This document shows positions 1-11,810 of a DNA stretch of 64,000 nucleotides, piece by piece; position 1 is the first letter of the stretch; each line of letters begins with the position of its first letter. The stretch is from Penicillus capitatus (lineage: Eukaryota > Chlorophyta), in the NCBI GenBank assembly GCA_965649825.1, contig OZ287696.1:1426001-1490000 (forward strand), given 5' to 3'. Both the position numbers and the translations under genes were made by a program. The notes under the pieces are model-generated. The model was not told the origin of the DNA and searched no databases. It worked only from the letters and a program-made list of their open reading frames with translations.

Positions 1-208
1 CAGTCTTTACTGTAACGGGTGCCTGGAGTGTTTTTATGGCGATGGCGTCGTGCTGTGTTTATGCGTGGACGGTTTGCATAGAGTATTGGCGTATGCGTCG
101 TTCACAGTGGTCATGCGATGTTGACAGTCAACCGCCCGTCGCCGCCATCGTTCAGATGAACGTCATCTCCGACCGAATCGCGTTTGCACCGTCGTTGATT
201 CTCAAACA

Positions 209-1892
209 ATGGACGAAGTCTACGACGCCGTGGTGCTAGGGACAGGCCTAAAGGAATGCATTCTCTCGGGTCTTCTCTCCGTCGATGGCAAGAAAGTGCG
301 GCGACTTCTCCGCACCTCTCTCCTCTCTGAACAGCGATGCCGTCTCAGGTGCTGCATATGGACCGCAATGACTACTATGGAGGCGACTCCGCGTCTCTAA
401 CCCTCACACAAGTAAGCGTTGTTCCGTTGTGCCAGCCATCTGCACAGATGCGTATATCGTGCTAGATGTTCGAGCGGTTTCGCGAAGGGGCAAAGCCTCG
501 TGATGAACTGGGTTCCAGCCGCGATTACAATATCGACACGGCACCCAAGTTCATCATGGCCAACGGAAAACTCGTTCGCGTTCTGGTCAAGACGACGGTG
601 ACGCGTTACTTGGAGTTCAAGGCTGTGGACGGGAGCTACGTCTATAACAAGGGCAAAATTTGCCAAGTGCCTGCGACAGATTTCGAGGCCCTGAAGTCTC
701 AGCTCATGGGCATGTTCGAGAAGAGACGGGCTCGAAAATTCTTTCTGTAAGTATCTGGGATGATGTGACAGATGAGAGGGTTTTGATTTAGGTACGTTCA
801 AGAGTACAATAAAGACAAACCGGAAACGCATGCGGGACTGGATCTGACAACCATGACCATGGCCCAGGTCTACACCTATTTTCAGCTCGAAGAGGCCACC
901 ATCGAGTTCATTGGCCATGCGCTGGCACTGCATGGAAATGATGATTATATCCACGATCCAGCACTGCCGACTGTGCTCAGAGTCAAACTCTATCACGAAT
1001 CTCTGATGAGATTTCAAGGAACGAGATCTCCATACATCTATCCACTCTACGGTCTTGGAGAGCTCCCTCAAGTGAGACCGACAACGACATGAGGGGCATG
1101 GGCTGAGGAATCGATTTCAGGCATTTGCTCGATTGAGTGCCGTCTATGGTGGGACATACATGTTGAACAAGCCCGATGCCGAAGTTGTCTATGAAGAAGA
1201 CAAGGTGGTCGGTGTCAAGAGCGGCGAAGACATTGCCAAGTGTAAATTTGTGGTTGGCGATCCCAGCTACTTCCCAGAGAAGGTGGAGAAACTGGGACAA
1301 GTGGTCCGAGCGTTCTGCATCATGGATCATCCCATTCCGGATACGGACAATGCCTTCTCGACGCAGATCATTCTCCCACAGAACCAGATCAGACGCAAAT
1401 CGGATATGTATGTCTTCTGCTGCTCCTATGCGTATGTTCTCGCGCACAGACGCATACCATGATCGATCGCTGCGATGTGCCTCAGGCATAATGTTGCTCC
1501 CAAAGGAAAGTGGTTGGCATTTGTGAGCACGACGGTTGAGACAGAAGATCCGGAATCGGAGCTTCAACCAGGGTTGGCGCTTCTGGGACCGATTCTGGAG
1601 AAATTTGTTGAAATCAAAGACATCTATGGTCCCAAACAAGATGGCAAAGAGTAACCTGCTCTCACACTTTTGAGCAAAGCCAATGCCATTGTATGTCATC
1701 TAGGGATGGGGCATTCATCACAACAGGCTACGATGCATCAACACATTTCGAATCGACAATCGACGATGTTCTGGACGTCTATCACAGAATCACCGGAAAA
1801 GTGAGGACACTCTTTCGAAGGGCTGCTCTCACACAGTGCAGGTGTTGGATCTAGAATCTGAGGATCCCATGGTGGCAAAGACAGAGGTCTGA
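209..1892 (+). CDS. GDI: Rab GDP-dissociation inhibitor (Rab GDI)
   Basis: Extracts GDP-bound, prenylated Rab GTPases from membranes and recycles them through the cytosol. The start gives [17 protein letters not shown], the N-terminal dinucleotide-fold signature of the GDI/REP family. Later exons carry [11 protein letters not shown], the Rab-binding motif [14 protein letters not shown] and [11 protein letters not shown]. Eight exons are separated by seven GT-AG introns of 41-54 nt at 296-348, 412-465, 747-791, 1072-1120, 1432-1485, 1651-1703 and 1801-1841. All phases close and give 444 residues, the usual GDI length. The short C-terminus ends ..AKTEV. GDI rather than REP is favoured by the length and the lack of a large insert. 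It converges on the kinase gene at 2183. Confidence 0.96.
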
Positions 1893-2182
1893 TAGGGTGC
1901 CGCAGGTTGATGGATGTCGACTGCCCTTCTGCTCTGCAATAGTTCTCTGCAATTGATGAAGATGCTGAACAACTCGTCTGAATATCATAACTCTTGGCGG
2001 TGCACGATATTGAATGTTCCTTTCTCTGCACTCCACGTCGGATCCGAGAAGTGTCGAACAGTTGTAATCAATCCATTGACGAACGGCTCAATGCATTTGA
2101 AGAACGCATCTCGCTCGTCCTTCTGCAACACAAAGATGTCTCACTCGGTGTGGATATCAGGCAGAGATGTCTCGACGCACAT

Positions 2183-3815
2183 TCATCTCGTACAGCGATT
2201 GATCTCGGCTGCTTTGTATTCAAGACGCTCAAGATCCTCCGTCTCCCTTGTTTCGCTCCGTGCTTCTGGATCTAGTTTTTTGGTCATCAGAAAGACATCG
2301 ACACCAAATCCAGGAATCGACACGAATTGCAAGTCGCCTCCTGAATACCGATCCCATCGTAACAACCATAGAGAGAATCGCTCACCGAAGTATCGAGCAT
2401 GAAGTCGAGTGAACGGCAGACCAAATCCATATCCAGAAAGACCAGACCTCGACGTCTGTCGAGCAGTCATCCAAAAGGAGGGAAGTGTGGCTCTAGACAA
2501 CGAAGTGCTTTGGTTGTGCGTGGTGCTGTATCCATACTGCCACACGCGTTCGATGAGCCCGGGATCGATTCCGCCGCCTTCATCAGAAATCCTGTGCACA
2601 CATCATCGTCATCCCTTCCTCTCCTGTTCGTTCGTTTGTTCGAACTTGATGGTGACTGTTGATGGAGATTCACAGATCATGACGCGAATATCAGGGACAG
2701 AACTGACTGTGTGCTCCATCAATGCCCTGCAGAAGACAGCCGCATTGAGAATCGGGAGAGACGAGGTCACACACAGACTTCATGGAATTCTTCAGCAGCT
2801 CAAAAAGCATGTAGTCCAGATGGGCAGATATGTATGGCATCGATATAGAGCGATCGGATTCGATGCGCACTTCGGGTGCCGTTCCGTAGATGCGCTGACA
2901 GACAGATTGCGCACGCGATGCGGCATCCTGCAGTGCTTGGCAGACATTAAGATCGCGACAGATGCATCCAACGAACCCCTGTCGGATTGTAAGTGTCAGG
3001 TGTGACGAATAGAGTGACCTCCTGGACCTCTTGGCGGTCATTCAGACCAATGTGGTGTTGTGCCATGACGCGGCGACTGATGCGGCTTCGAAGAATGTCT
3101 TCGACAAATGGCTGGAGATTGACCCGATCCGTGATGGACTTCTTGACGAGACACTCTCGTAGACCCGCCGCCAAATCGTCCAGGAGTGGGGCTAAGAGCA
3201 CAGTCGTCAGTAGCGCGTCTCCTTTCTCTCGTCGAACTCTGCTCGTCAAGCAGATTCTGAAGAATCTTTGTGAATTCGGTATTCTGTTGCATTGTCTGTA
3301 TCTCTGGCAGAGGCAACAGCATTCCCAGTGCTTTGTAGTAAGCATCATACACATGACGAATGTGTGGATTGGTGATCACAATATGCCTACATAGAACAGA
3401 CACCTGTCACACGCTGATACACACAGCGAGACAGGCACGGCAAAAATCGAAGGTCCAGTAGTCTTCTTGCAAGTCTCTTGGGCAGCTAGAGCATCGTCAT
3501 CTTGAGTCTTCTCACGCAGATGAAGCGATGGTTTTACTTCGGTCTGTACGAATCGTGCGTGTTGCAAAAGATAGTCATCATCTCGCTGTGCTGCCATCCC
3601 AATGCTAAGCATCTGGGTCACACATGATCTCACACTTTTCAATAACGCGGTCGGTATTCAATACCTCGGCAAGGTTCATTTTCTGCAAAGGAGCCGACGC
3701 ATACTGCAAACGATCATCCTCGACCGAGGAAACAGACATAGATGCGCACTTTTTCGACCGTCGAGTCGTAAAACGTCGAAGACGGCGCCGCCGCCGAGAG
3801 CAATGCGCGTTGCAT
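2183..3815 (-). CDS. Mitochondrial 2-oxoacid dehydrogenase kinase (BCKDK/PDK family)
   Basis: Protein kinase of the GHKL/histidine-kinase-like fold that phosphorylates the E1 subunit of branched-chain oxoacid or pyruvate dehydrogenase in the mitochondrial matrix. It starts MQRALLSAAAPSSTFYD, a presequence-like stretch. Family landmarks follow in order: TFYDSTVEK..LAEMLSIG, LPKRLARRLLDLRFLP, AAGLREC, ISRRVMAQHHIGLN, the N-box YMLFELLKNSM, the G1 box ISDEGGGI, and GYGFGLPFTRLHARYFGGDL. The reading needs nine short introns; the first two are 3704-3749 and 3613-3664, and the last falls between RYFG and GDLQ. Sequence around APEVRIESDR and the N-terminus resembles BCKDK slightly more than PDK, but substrate is not settled. 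Its ATG lies only 87 bp from the divergent gene at 3903, implying a shared promoter. Confidence 0.88.
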
Positions 3816-3902
3816 CGATCGGATGTCTCGCCATCGGACCGTCAGGCAAAACGGAATGCGATGCCACATCGGGAGCAATGTCGCGTTCACTGTGTTTTCC
3901 AA

Positions 3903-4328
3903 ATGACCGGACGACTTGTCATCCTTTTCCTTCTCTGTCTCATCGTGACCTCCGATGGTGCAAACCAGCGACAGCGCAGACGAAAACGCGAACGGCGTCG
4001 ACTGGAACGTCTCTGGAAAGATGTCCTGCGCACGTGCACCAGAAGTCGAGACCGCAACCGACTCGATATCGAATTCTGCAAAAACGATCCCCTTATTGGC
4101 ATACAGAACTGCCTCCTGAGGTAGATATCGTTCTCGGGGATCTCTAACAGCTCTGTCGCTGCAAGATGCGTTTCGAGACCCTGCTACAATCGCGTGTACG
4201 CGACGGAGGCACTGGAGGAAGGCGAGGTCGATAATAGTCGATACGCAGAATTCAAGAAATGCGTTCTGGAAGAACTCAGACACAATCTGACAGCCACGGC
4301 TAATCCACAGATCAAAACAGAACTGTGA
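3903..4328 (+). CDS. Small secreted Cys-containing protein of a conserved eukaryotic family
   Basis: Starts MTGRLVILFLLCLIVTSDGA, a clear signal peptide, followed by an Arg-rich stretch and a C-terminal domain with CVSRPCYNRVYATEALEEGE. I recall plant and animal small secreted proteins of unknown function with the pattern CxSxxCYxxVYxxxxLEEGExD, but cannot name the family. One intron at 4121-4165 (45 nt) joins NCLL to RCVS. About 126 residues. It is divergently transcribed from the mitochondrial kinase 87 bp away. Function unknown; secretory-pathway location is inferred from the signal peptide. Confidence 0.72.
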
Positions 4329-4448
4329 AAGAGGCCAGGCAATGTGTTGAAAGAAAAAGGTTAACGTTCATATACGTCACTCTGTCACTTTGTATGCCCT
4401 TCTCTCGGACCCTCATAATGTTCATAAATAAAATGCAAACACGATCTC

Positions 4449-6011
4449 TCACTTTTCGGACTCTCTCGCTTTGTTACGCAGTGCTTTGATGTCTTCTCTT
4501 GCGGAAGAGCACATCGTATCCAACAACTCCATGACAAACGTTTCCAGCTTGTCGGGATGGATGTTGGGCATCACCACCACATGGGCCACATCTCCTTGAC
4601 AAGCCAACTGCCATTTTTTAATGAATGCTGAATCTCTGGGACGCTCGAAGACGACAGTGTTGGAGAGAGGATTCAGCATGACTGGAATTCTGGCGCGTTC
4701 CAGCATCGACTTCAGCAGGAGTGCGTTTCTCATGCACTTCTCCACATCCTGTAATGACAGAAACATATGTGCCGTCTGTACACGGAATGCATTTTGTGAT
4801 GTGACCTTTCTCAATCCACTGTAGCCTTTGGTGCTGAGCGTGTACCACATGTAGATAGCGGCATGGCCATTTCGGGATCCCATGATGGTGGCATCGCGCG
4901 AATTGAGGTACTCGATTTCACTCGATAGAGCACGGATGTGGCGCAGACGGGTGATCACGACACCGCACGGAACTGGGGCACCGATGAATTTGTGTCCAGA
5001 GACGGAGACCGAACCGATCGGTTTCTTAAAGGTCACCATCGGCTCGTCGCCTCTTCTCAGAAACGGAATCATCAAACCAAAGAGCGCACCATCGCAATGA
5101 ATGTAGAAGCGATTCTCAGTGAATCCCGCCGCTGCAAGGACGTCCAAAATTTGGTCCAGATCATCGACTGCACCCTTCACTGTCGTGCCGATGTTGACAT
5201 TGAGTATCGCAGGCAGTGTGCTATTCTTGATCAAAGCTGCTTTGAGTTCTTCGTAGTCAATTTCGCCTGTCGTCGTCGTTGGGATTTTCTCACACTTCAT
5301 GCGGTACATACGAGCCGCTTTGAACACGGAATAGTGTGATTCGGTTGATGCGTACAAAATGCCTGAGCACAGAAACAGAATGGCGTATGTCCGATGATGT
5401 GACGGATAGCAGAGAAGGCACCGTTCGGGAAATTCTCTCGGCCGACGTAGATTCCGTGCAGATTCCCTTCGGTGCCACAGTTGGTGATGTAACCCCAGAA
5501 CTCGGCGATGTCAATCTCCCACAGCTTTGCGAACCATTCCAACACGCCCACCTGCCACGCGACATGATCACGATTGTCGGTACGATCGGCGTCGAACTTC
5601 GTAAGGACGCGAGTGGACACCATAGTTGCTTTCGATGAACGGATCTCCGAGGTTGTTGATGCAATAGTGCGTCAAGCCATGGAGGCCTTCGAAATCGAAG
5701 TCTAAATTGTAGGGGTAGCCCATGTGTGTCTCGCGACGTTCTGCCAAGACACGTTCGTAGGCCCTGATGGTCTCTTTTGCTTTTTCGACGCGATCCTAAA
5801 GGAATGCGCCCGTCGGCGCAGTTTTTCTAGATAATGGCGGCGATGTCACCTCCGCATCTGTGTCGTCCCCGTCATCGCCGCCGGGGTCAGGCAGCACAGG
5901 TTGGACATCGGAACGGTAATGGATGTCGAGTCCCGTATACGGCAGCGCCTGATACGGAGCGATGGGTTCGGTGTCTAGCGAATGGTTCAGAGAAAGGTTA
6001 TCGTCCCTCAT
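4449..6011 (-). CDS. Group II PLP-dependent decarboxylase (serine/histidine decarboxylase type)
   Basis: Pyridoxal-phosphate amino-acid decarboxylase of the plant serine decarboxylase / bacterial histidine decarboxylase group; serine decarboxylase supplies ethanolamine for phospholipids and choline. Landmarks: [86 protein letters not shown], and the PLP lysine in [17 protein letters not shown]. Introns at 5796-5849, 5552-5597 and 5363-5421 keep frame; 467 residues, as in plant enzymes. The first exon is acidic and variable. Substrate (Ser versus His) cannot be decided by eye. Only 55 bp separate its start from the stop of the upstream EPSP synthase on the same strand. Confidence 0.93.
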
Positions 6012-6066
6012 ACTGTGGCGTTGTCGTTTCGACGAAGACGATTAGGGCAATAGATATGGGCGGCCT

Positions 6067-7670
6067 TCACTTCACGGGAGTCATGCTGCCATCCGTCACA
6101 TCAGACAAGACGTCGAAGTATGTCGGAAACGTCTTGCGGATGCAGTTCGGATCGAGAATCGTCACCGTTTGTCCCGAACAAGCTGCTAGCGAAAACGCCA
6201 TTGCTATCCGATGATCATCGTACGTTTCGATCGACGCCGAACGGAACTGCAAAACGATCGACGATCAGCGAAATACCATTGTGCACTGAGTACCTGTGCT
6301 GGCGGCGTGATCCGACAGAAATCGTGTCCCTCTTCGACGATTGCGCCCAATTTGCGCAGTTCCGTCACGATTGCCTTCATTCGCTCTGTTTCTTTCAAAC
6401 GCCAATTGTAGACATTCCGAATCGTAGTGGTGCCTTTGGCAAAGAGGGCCAAGACTGCCAGAGTCATAGCAGCATCAGGGATATCGTTGCAGTCTTCATC
6501 CACAGCCACGAGATGACGCGAACTGGATCCGTCAACAGTGATGCTGTGTGGTGACCACATAACACGCGCGCCCATTCTTTCCAGGACTTTTGCAAAACGG
6601 ATATCGCCTTGTAAGCTGTCACTTCCGCAGCCGTGAACCGTCACCCGTCCTCCGGTAATGGCAGCGCCGGCCAGAAAGTACGTGGCTGACGATGCGTCTC
6701 CTTCGATGAAGGCTTCTCCGGGCGATTGATAGACTTGATCTCCTGGAACGAGAATTCGATGGAGGCCGTCCTCGAGATGCACATCGACGCCGAATCTCTG
6801 CATCAGTTTGATCGTCATGTGCACATACGGTGCGGAGACGAGGTCATCCACGATCTTGATTACGACATCTCCACCTCGCGTCAATGGAGTCGCCATTAGC
6901 AACGCCGTCAAAAATTGACTGCTGGCAGATCCTCTGAGTTGGATGGTGCCCGGTTTCAGTCCTCGTGCGTAAAGAGAGACAGGAGGACAGCCTGTTCCAG
7001 CAGTACATTCGATATCGACACCGAGTTGTGTCAGTCCCTCGACGAGATCTTGAATCGGCCGTTCACGCATGCGTGGAATGCCGTCCAGCGTGAAGTGACC
7101 AGATCCTGCAGCGGCTACAGCAGCAGTGAGCGGTCGCATCGCGGTACCAGCGTTTCCTAGAAACAGATCGCCTCCTTCTGTTGGAAATCGTCCCTCGCAT
7201 CCACGGACAGTCATCTCAGCAGATGTCCGATTCTCGACGATCTTGATGCCCAACTGTTGCAATGCGGCAACCATGACACGGACATCGTCACTGTCCTATT
7301 GCATGACGGCTTTTGTTTTGAGCGACACGATGTGACGTTACCAAGAGATTCTGAAGTCGTGTCTGGCCTCTCGAGAGGGCGGCTAGAAGAAGTGTTCGAT
7401 TGGAGAGCGATTTGGAGCCGGGTAAAGAAACCGTTCCTTCAAACTTGGAGATAGGGTTCAGTATGAGTTTCTCTAAGGCGATGGGCAGACAGATCAGAAT
7501 AGCAGTGAATGGACAGATTCACCTGCGGTGCCAACATCTAGCGCCTGTGCACTAGTCCTATGCCGCCCCAATCGACGTTGATAAACGTCGACTTTCCGAT
7601 ATCGAACACGGAGACAAGGCGGGCTAGATAAGCGAACTCCATTGGGTCGGGAAAAAGGACGAAGTTGCAT
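6067..7670 (-). CDS. aroA: 3-phosphoshikimate 1-carboxyvinyltransferase (EPSP synthase), probably plastid-targeted
   Basis: Sixth step of the shikimate pathway: shikimate-3-phosphate plus PEP gives EPSP. The mature part begins near [14 protein letters not shown] and shows [44 protein letters not shown], a [12 protein letters not shown] segment, [14 protein letters not shown] and the C-terminal [15 protein letters not shown]. It is a stand-alone bacterial/plant-type enzyme, not an AROM fusion. The N-terminal ~45 residues ([18 protein letters not shown]..) are rich in Arg/Ser with almost no acidic residues, as expected for a transit peptide. Introns: 7473-7522, 7296-7341 and 6247-6293; 486 residues in total. 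Confidence 0.95.
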
Positions 7671-7894
7671 TGCACGTTTTTGGTCGCGTCGAACTGCCGA
7701 GAACGATTGCTTGATGTGACGTTTCGACCGCTCGATTAATCGATCGATTCATCAATCAATCGACAACAAGTGAAAGCGACGTGTTTGAGCAAACGTGTGT
7801 CTGGAGAACCCTTTCAGGAAAAATTCGATGTCGCTGTCCATTCTGTCCATGCCCATACACAAGGACTGTCACGTCAGATCTCAGAAATTTCTTT

Positions 7895-9099
7895 CTAACA
7901 CTTCCATCGGTTCCCACATTGAGTACATGTCACGTATGTCGTCATTGGCTCGTCTGCTGATCGTGTCTGCATTTGGAAATACGTACATCTGGACACAAAC
8001 AACATCAGACCTCGCACAGAACAGCAGATGTCTTACTTGTTAGCTTTGCATTTCCCACAGGTAAAGGCATCTGTTGTGGCTGCTTGTTGCAGTCCCCTTT
8101 CGCATTCTCTCAGTTTGTTTTTGCGAATATCTTCATTCTGCCTTTTCTTCTCATCGTTTGCCAGTTCTTCAGTTGAAAAATTTACGAGCATCTCTCCAGT
8201 GATCTCCCCCCTCAGCACTCTAGACACACTCCATTAACCCGATATGTCATTGGAAGGGCGATCGCACCGTCGTCTAAGGGAGCCATTTTTGGGATCTTTT
8301 AAATTGTATAACAGTGTGCGGAATTTGTTTCGATACTCGTCTCGATTCGAATCGCCATTCTGCTTAAAAACTGCCTTCTCGATTTCCATCCCTGCCGTTG
8401 CGCTGTCCACCACGACATCGTTCATCTTCCCCTCTTCATTCTGCAATATCTGAGCGAACTAACCATCACACATTCATTCAGATGAGTGTCCATGACAGCA
8501 GATATCCACCTTGTTACGTGCGACATCCCGAGCACGGTTCTCCGTTTTAGACATTCCCACAGAATTCACACTATTCTTGCGGGATAGAGACGATACAGGT
8601 GGCAATCCTGAGACTACCGAAACCTAATGTACAAGATTCTCCGATACAGGATGCGTTTACTGCTCGAAGAGACATCGCCTCGACTTATCGAGCCTCCATC
8701 TGTCGTCGAATGTCCAGTCACCGGAGCATCTGAGCGTCTCGGAGATATCTGATCCGAAGAGAACGCCTCTGACGGGGTCCTTTCGATGACCGTTTTAGAA
8801 AAAGCCCTTTTCGCAAAATCTCGCGTCGCCTGCCTGTCTTCTTCGAGGATACGCGCCTTCCACACTTGGATGACGTTTTTGGCCGCGCGGGAGATGTCGA
8901 GGATGCGGCTTTTGTAGAGGCGTTTCACCTGCTTTCCGCCTTTAGTCTTCGATAGTAACTGCGGCGTAACTGCGAAGCTCTCGAGCTCCTTCAAAGCACC
9001 GATAACGCGTTCGACTTCCACGCTCCCCTCTCCATTGTCGATGTCTGCTGATTTGAGCGCAGTGGTGACAAGCTTGAGGAACTGCTCCGACGTCGACAT
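7895..9099 (-). CDS. Transcription elongation factor TFIIS
   Basis: Stimulates RNA cleavage by backtracked RNA polymerase II. The N-terminal LW/TFIIN domain is followed by a Ser-rich linker. The central domain has [16 protein letters not shown] and [17 protein letters not shown]. The C-terminal zinc ribbon has [14 protein letters not shown], then the catalytic hairpin [15 protein letters not shown] and [10 protein letters not shown] at the very end. Four introns: 8608-8660, 8450-8509, 8220-8267 and 7989-8036; 331 residues. An upstream in-frame exon starting MEQASLFQPSTNSAGG at 9293, spliced just before the ATG at 9099, could extend the N-terminus; I kept the conservative start. Confidence 0.95.
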
Positions 9100-9299
9100 G
9101 CCAAAAACTCCGGACTGAAAGGGACCGTACTCATCAAGGATCGACCATTTTCAGATGTCGGGGATCGACAATGAACATCAACTTGCGACGCCAGATAATC
9201 GACATCGTTGTCCTGTGCAGACGGATATGTGTCAGCGGAATCGACGCCTCCAGCGCTATTAGTAGAAGGTTGAAACAAAGATGCTTGTTCCACGAGACA

Positions 9300-11180
9300 C
9301 CTCTAGATGACGTCGACCGATGTGGCTGTTTTCGTCATTTTTGGTTTAAACTTGGAGCAGTTTAAGTATTGAGTGTTTGTTATTGATGTTGTAGTTTGGA
9401 TTAGGGATGGTGTGGAGTTACTTGTTTGGACTTCACATTAGATCTTTTTGTTCGAATTGTTTGTGCCCATCAGCCTTGACGCCGATCCATACGATCTGCT
9501 AAAGAATGTCCCCATGCTGCAGTTGTATATATAACGACGAGGAGTTTCGTGGTTGTGAAGTTAAGTGATTCTCCAAATTATCGACGATTGAGAAAATGGC
9601 ACCTGTTTCAGGGTTACCCTGGTAAGCTGTCATTTCGACGATACTTGAAATCGTAGAATCGTGCGAAATCCGAAATCGGTACCCGTGAGGCGATTGAACA
9701 GACGAAGCGACCCGGTACAATCGGAAGTACGATCGGTGGGAATCGAACTCATCGAAATCGATCGAACACGTCGCAGATGCGATTGTCTACATCAGACTCA
9801 TCGACATCGATCGAACACGTCGTAAAGGCGATCGACGTCATCGAACTCATCGACATCGATCGAACACGTCGTAAAGGCGATGACAGATGTCGTCGTCTGC
9901 CTTGCAAGTAATACTTATGAGTTCACAGTTGCTCCAAAGAAGACACAGAAACTGAATCGTCGTCCGATACTTCTCTGCCGACGTAACGAATAACGCAGCT
10001 AAAGATGCAGTAGTGGAACGGACGAGATCGAAGGCCAAAGGCATATCGAAGCCAACCAGAATCCGTTTTCCCTTTTTGCATAATCTGCAAAGCAGAACTG
10101 CAAACTAGAGAACTTTCTATTTCGGCTCTCGATTGACGCGATCAATCGATTTGAAATTCGACGAAACCCATTATCGACGTTTGGTGTCGAAAACGCCAGT
10201 TGGCGTTCATCGTCAATTACCTTCTTCCTCTCACGACATCGCCACTTACCGAAAAAGTTGTCAACGACATTCACGGACTTTGTGTTTCTTTCTATGTTTT
10301 CCTTTAACGCTCGAAATTCCGCCAACTGGAAAGATCTCTATTATCTTTTACATACGTTTCATGTTGTGACGTCTTCTTGATGTCGTTCACGACTACTGCG
10401 TAGATATTCACAGATTTGACAGCGATTGATGATCACGAAAAGCGCAACGGCAGGAATATCTAATGGGAATAATCAGAATAGTAATCAACAGTGATTGACA
10501 AAAAGCACATCGTCATCGAAGAACTCGAACTCAGAAATCTGACGCGTCGCGACGCGAGAGTGTAAGAATTCCATTGCTCTTACACGACCGACGGGAAGCA
10601 CATTGTACAACGGATAGACAGCAACGGAATTCTCTTGCGGGTTGTTGTATTTGGCAGCATTCGGGGACAATGACAGCGACAGATCGCGCCTCTTCCGCTG
10701 ATTCGTCTTCGATACACAGCTTTCGAATGGCGCAGCAAGTGTTCATCAAAACCCAACATCCATCGCAGAGAGTGTCGTGCTCTTTTCAGCACAATTTCTT
10801 ATCGCTAAGATTGCTCCAGAAAAAAATGCCATCTGCTGATATCGTCTATAAATTTCCACATGAGACGCTGACAAAGCGCGTTATCTGACTTTGAAAAATA
10901 GACTCATGATGTAAAGCTACTAGTTGAGTCATCTAGATATCGATAACCGACAAAAGAAGTCCTAGACGCCGGTCAGCATAGAACACCACCCCTATGTCCG
11001 TTATTCGACTTGACATATCGTGCAACTGAGGAGACGCCAGAACACTCACTAACACAATCGAGTGTGCTCCCGAAAAATTGACAATCACGAAATGATATAA
11101 TAAGAACATCAAGCTAGACAAGTACCACAAAAGGCTATGCCAGGCTTATATACTGACAGGTTCGACATGACAGAAAAAAA
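9300..11180. other. Unassigned stretch without a confident gene
   Basis: Nearly 1.9 kb between TFIIS and the Cys-rich membrane gene. The longest minus-strand readings are around 9847-10325 (for example ..NKFSSL-type and LFVTSAEKYRTTIQFLCLLW segments) and 10485-10790. I cannot link them into a recognisable protein or find matching splice sites with confidence. A short tandem repeat lies inside (separate entry). It could hold one or two fast-evolving minus-strand genes or long regulatory DNA. Confidence 0.4.
9745..9891. repeat. Tandem repeat, three ~49-bp units
   Basis: Three consecutive copies begin at 9745, 9795 and 9843 with the core ATCGATCGAACACGTCG, preceded by GA(A)CTCATCGA and followed by (CAGATG/TAAAGG)CGAT. 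Units differ by a few bases and 1-2 nt in length. The last two copies are nearly identical, so a recent local duplication is likely. Confidence 0.8.
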
Positions 11181-11184
11181 CCGT

Positions 11185-11700
11185 CTAGATTCGTACTGTG
11201 TAAACAGGACCGCCTTGCGGGGCAAGCGAAACCGCGTTCTCGTAGGACAACGCTTCTGGCCCTCTTTGAGCAAATGCCATGTTGTTGGTTAGCATGTTTC
11301 TTGTTGATCCGTATGTGGACCGACCTTCTGTTGGCCTGACAGCGGACACGCTTCCGCAGAAGCAACATGAAATCAAACAGGCAGTCATGAATCCAACCCC
11401 TATCACCGTTATGAGTGCCACCGAGACGGCAACGACGCCGTTGAAGACCCGAATTGGCTCTTCACAGAAACCGATTTCATCCTGGATATCGAGGCGAAGA
11501 AAATTGCGCCGGCAGTAACAGAGACCAGGACCACACAGGAAAGTGTTTTCTCGGCAACGCGTCTCGCTGTCGCAACGGCATTTTTGCTCGGGAGGGAAAC
11601 TCAACACCAGAGCAATGTCCAACAACAAACACACGGCAACGACGCAGGCGAGTCCTAAGGATAACCGGAGCGAGGCGCAGCAGGCAATGTGTGCCACCAT
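11185..11700 (-). CDS. Small two-TM Cys-rich membrane protein, family member 1
   Basis: Single exon, 171 residues. An N-terminal hydrophobic segment (about residues 13-34) is followed by a Cys-rich loop KCRCDSETRCRENTFLC and GLCYC, a final loop Cys, a second hydrophobic segment (about 86-118, ending CLISCCFCG) and a polar tail. The spacing matches four other genes in this window (29687, 39340, 40582, 44376): CxC, then CC (here CR), C, CxC, C. The topology suggests the Cys loop sits in the ER lumen or outside the cell, probably disulphide-bonded. I do not recognise the family; no enzymatic motif is visible. This copy has the most divergent motif, lacking one of the paired cysteines. Confidence 0.75.
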   Translation of the reverse strand: MVAHIACCASLRLSLGLACVVAVCLLLDIALVLSFPPEQKCRCDSETRCRENTFLCGPGLCYCRRNFLRLDIQDEIGFCEEPIRVFNGVVAVSVALITVIGVGFMTACLISCCFCGSVSAVRPTEGRSTYGSTRNMLTNNMAFAQRGPEALSYENAVSLAPQGGPVYTVRI

Positions 11701-11810
11701 ATAGCACTGCTGGGGAAAAAACAGACCGCAACGCTGGGGAAGGAAGACGCTTTTCGGATGACAAGGAACTGTTCTATTGAAATGAGAGTCGGGATCCCAT
11801 CATTTGAAGC

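Noticed and set aside
36-239. Open frame before Rab GDI
   Set aside because: No family resemblance, overlaps the GDI first exon in another frame; likely 5' leader/promoter.
397-1699. Two long minus-strand frames opposite Rab GDI
   Set aside because: Shadows of the well-supported + strand exons.
4121-4150. 30-nt intron in the small secreted gene
   Set aside because: Using the later acceptor gives a normal 45-nt intron and a better match to the family (RCVSRPCY).
9720-9760. tRNA-like T-arm on the minus strand (GAGTTCGATTCCCAC)
   Set aside because: No matching acceptor, D-arm or anticodon arm around it; lies at the edge of the tandem repeat.
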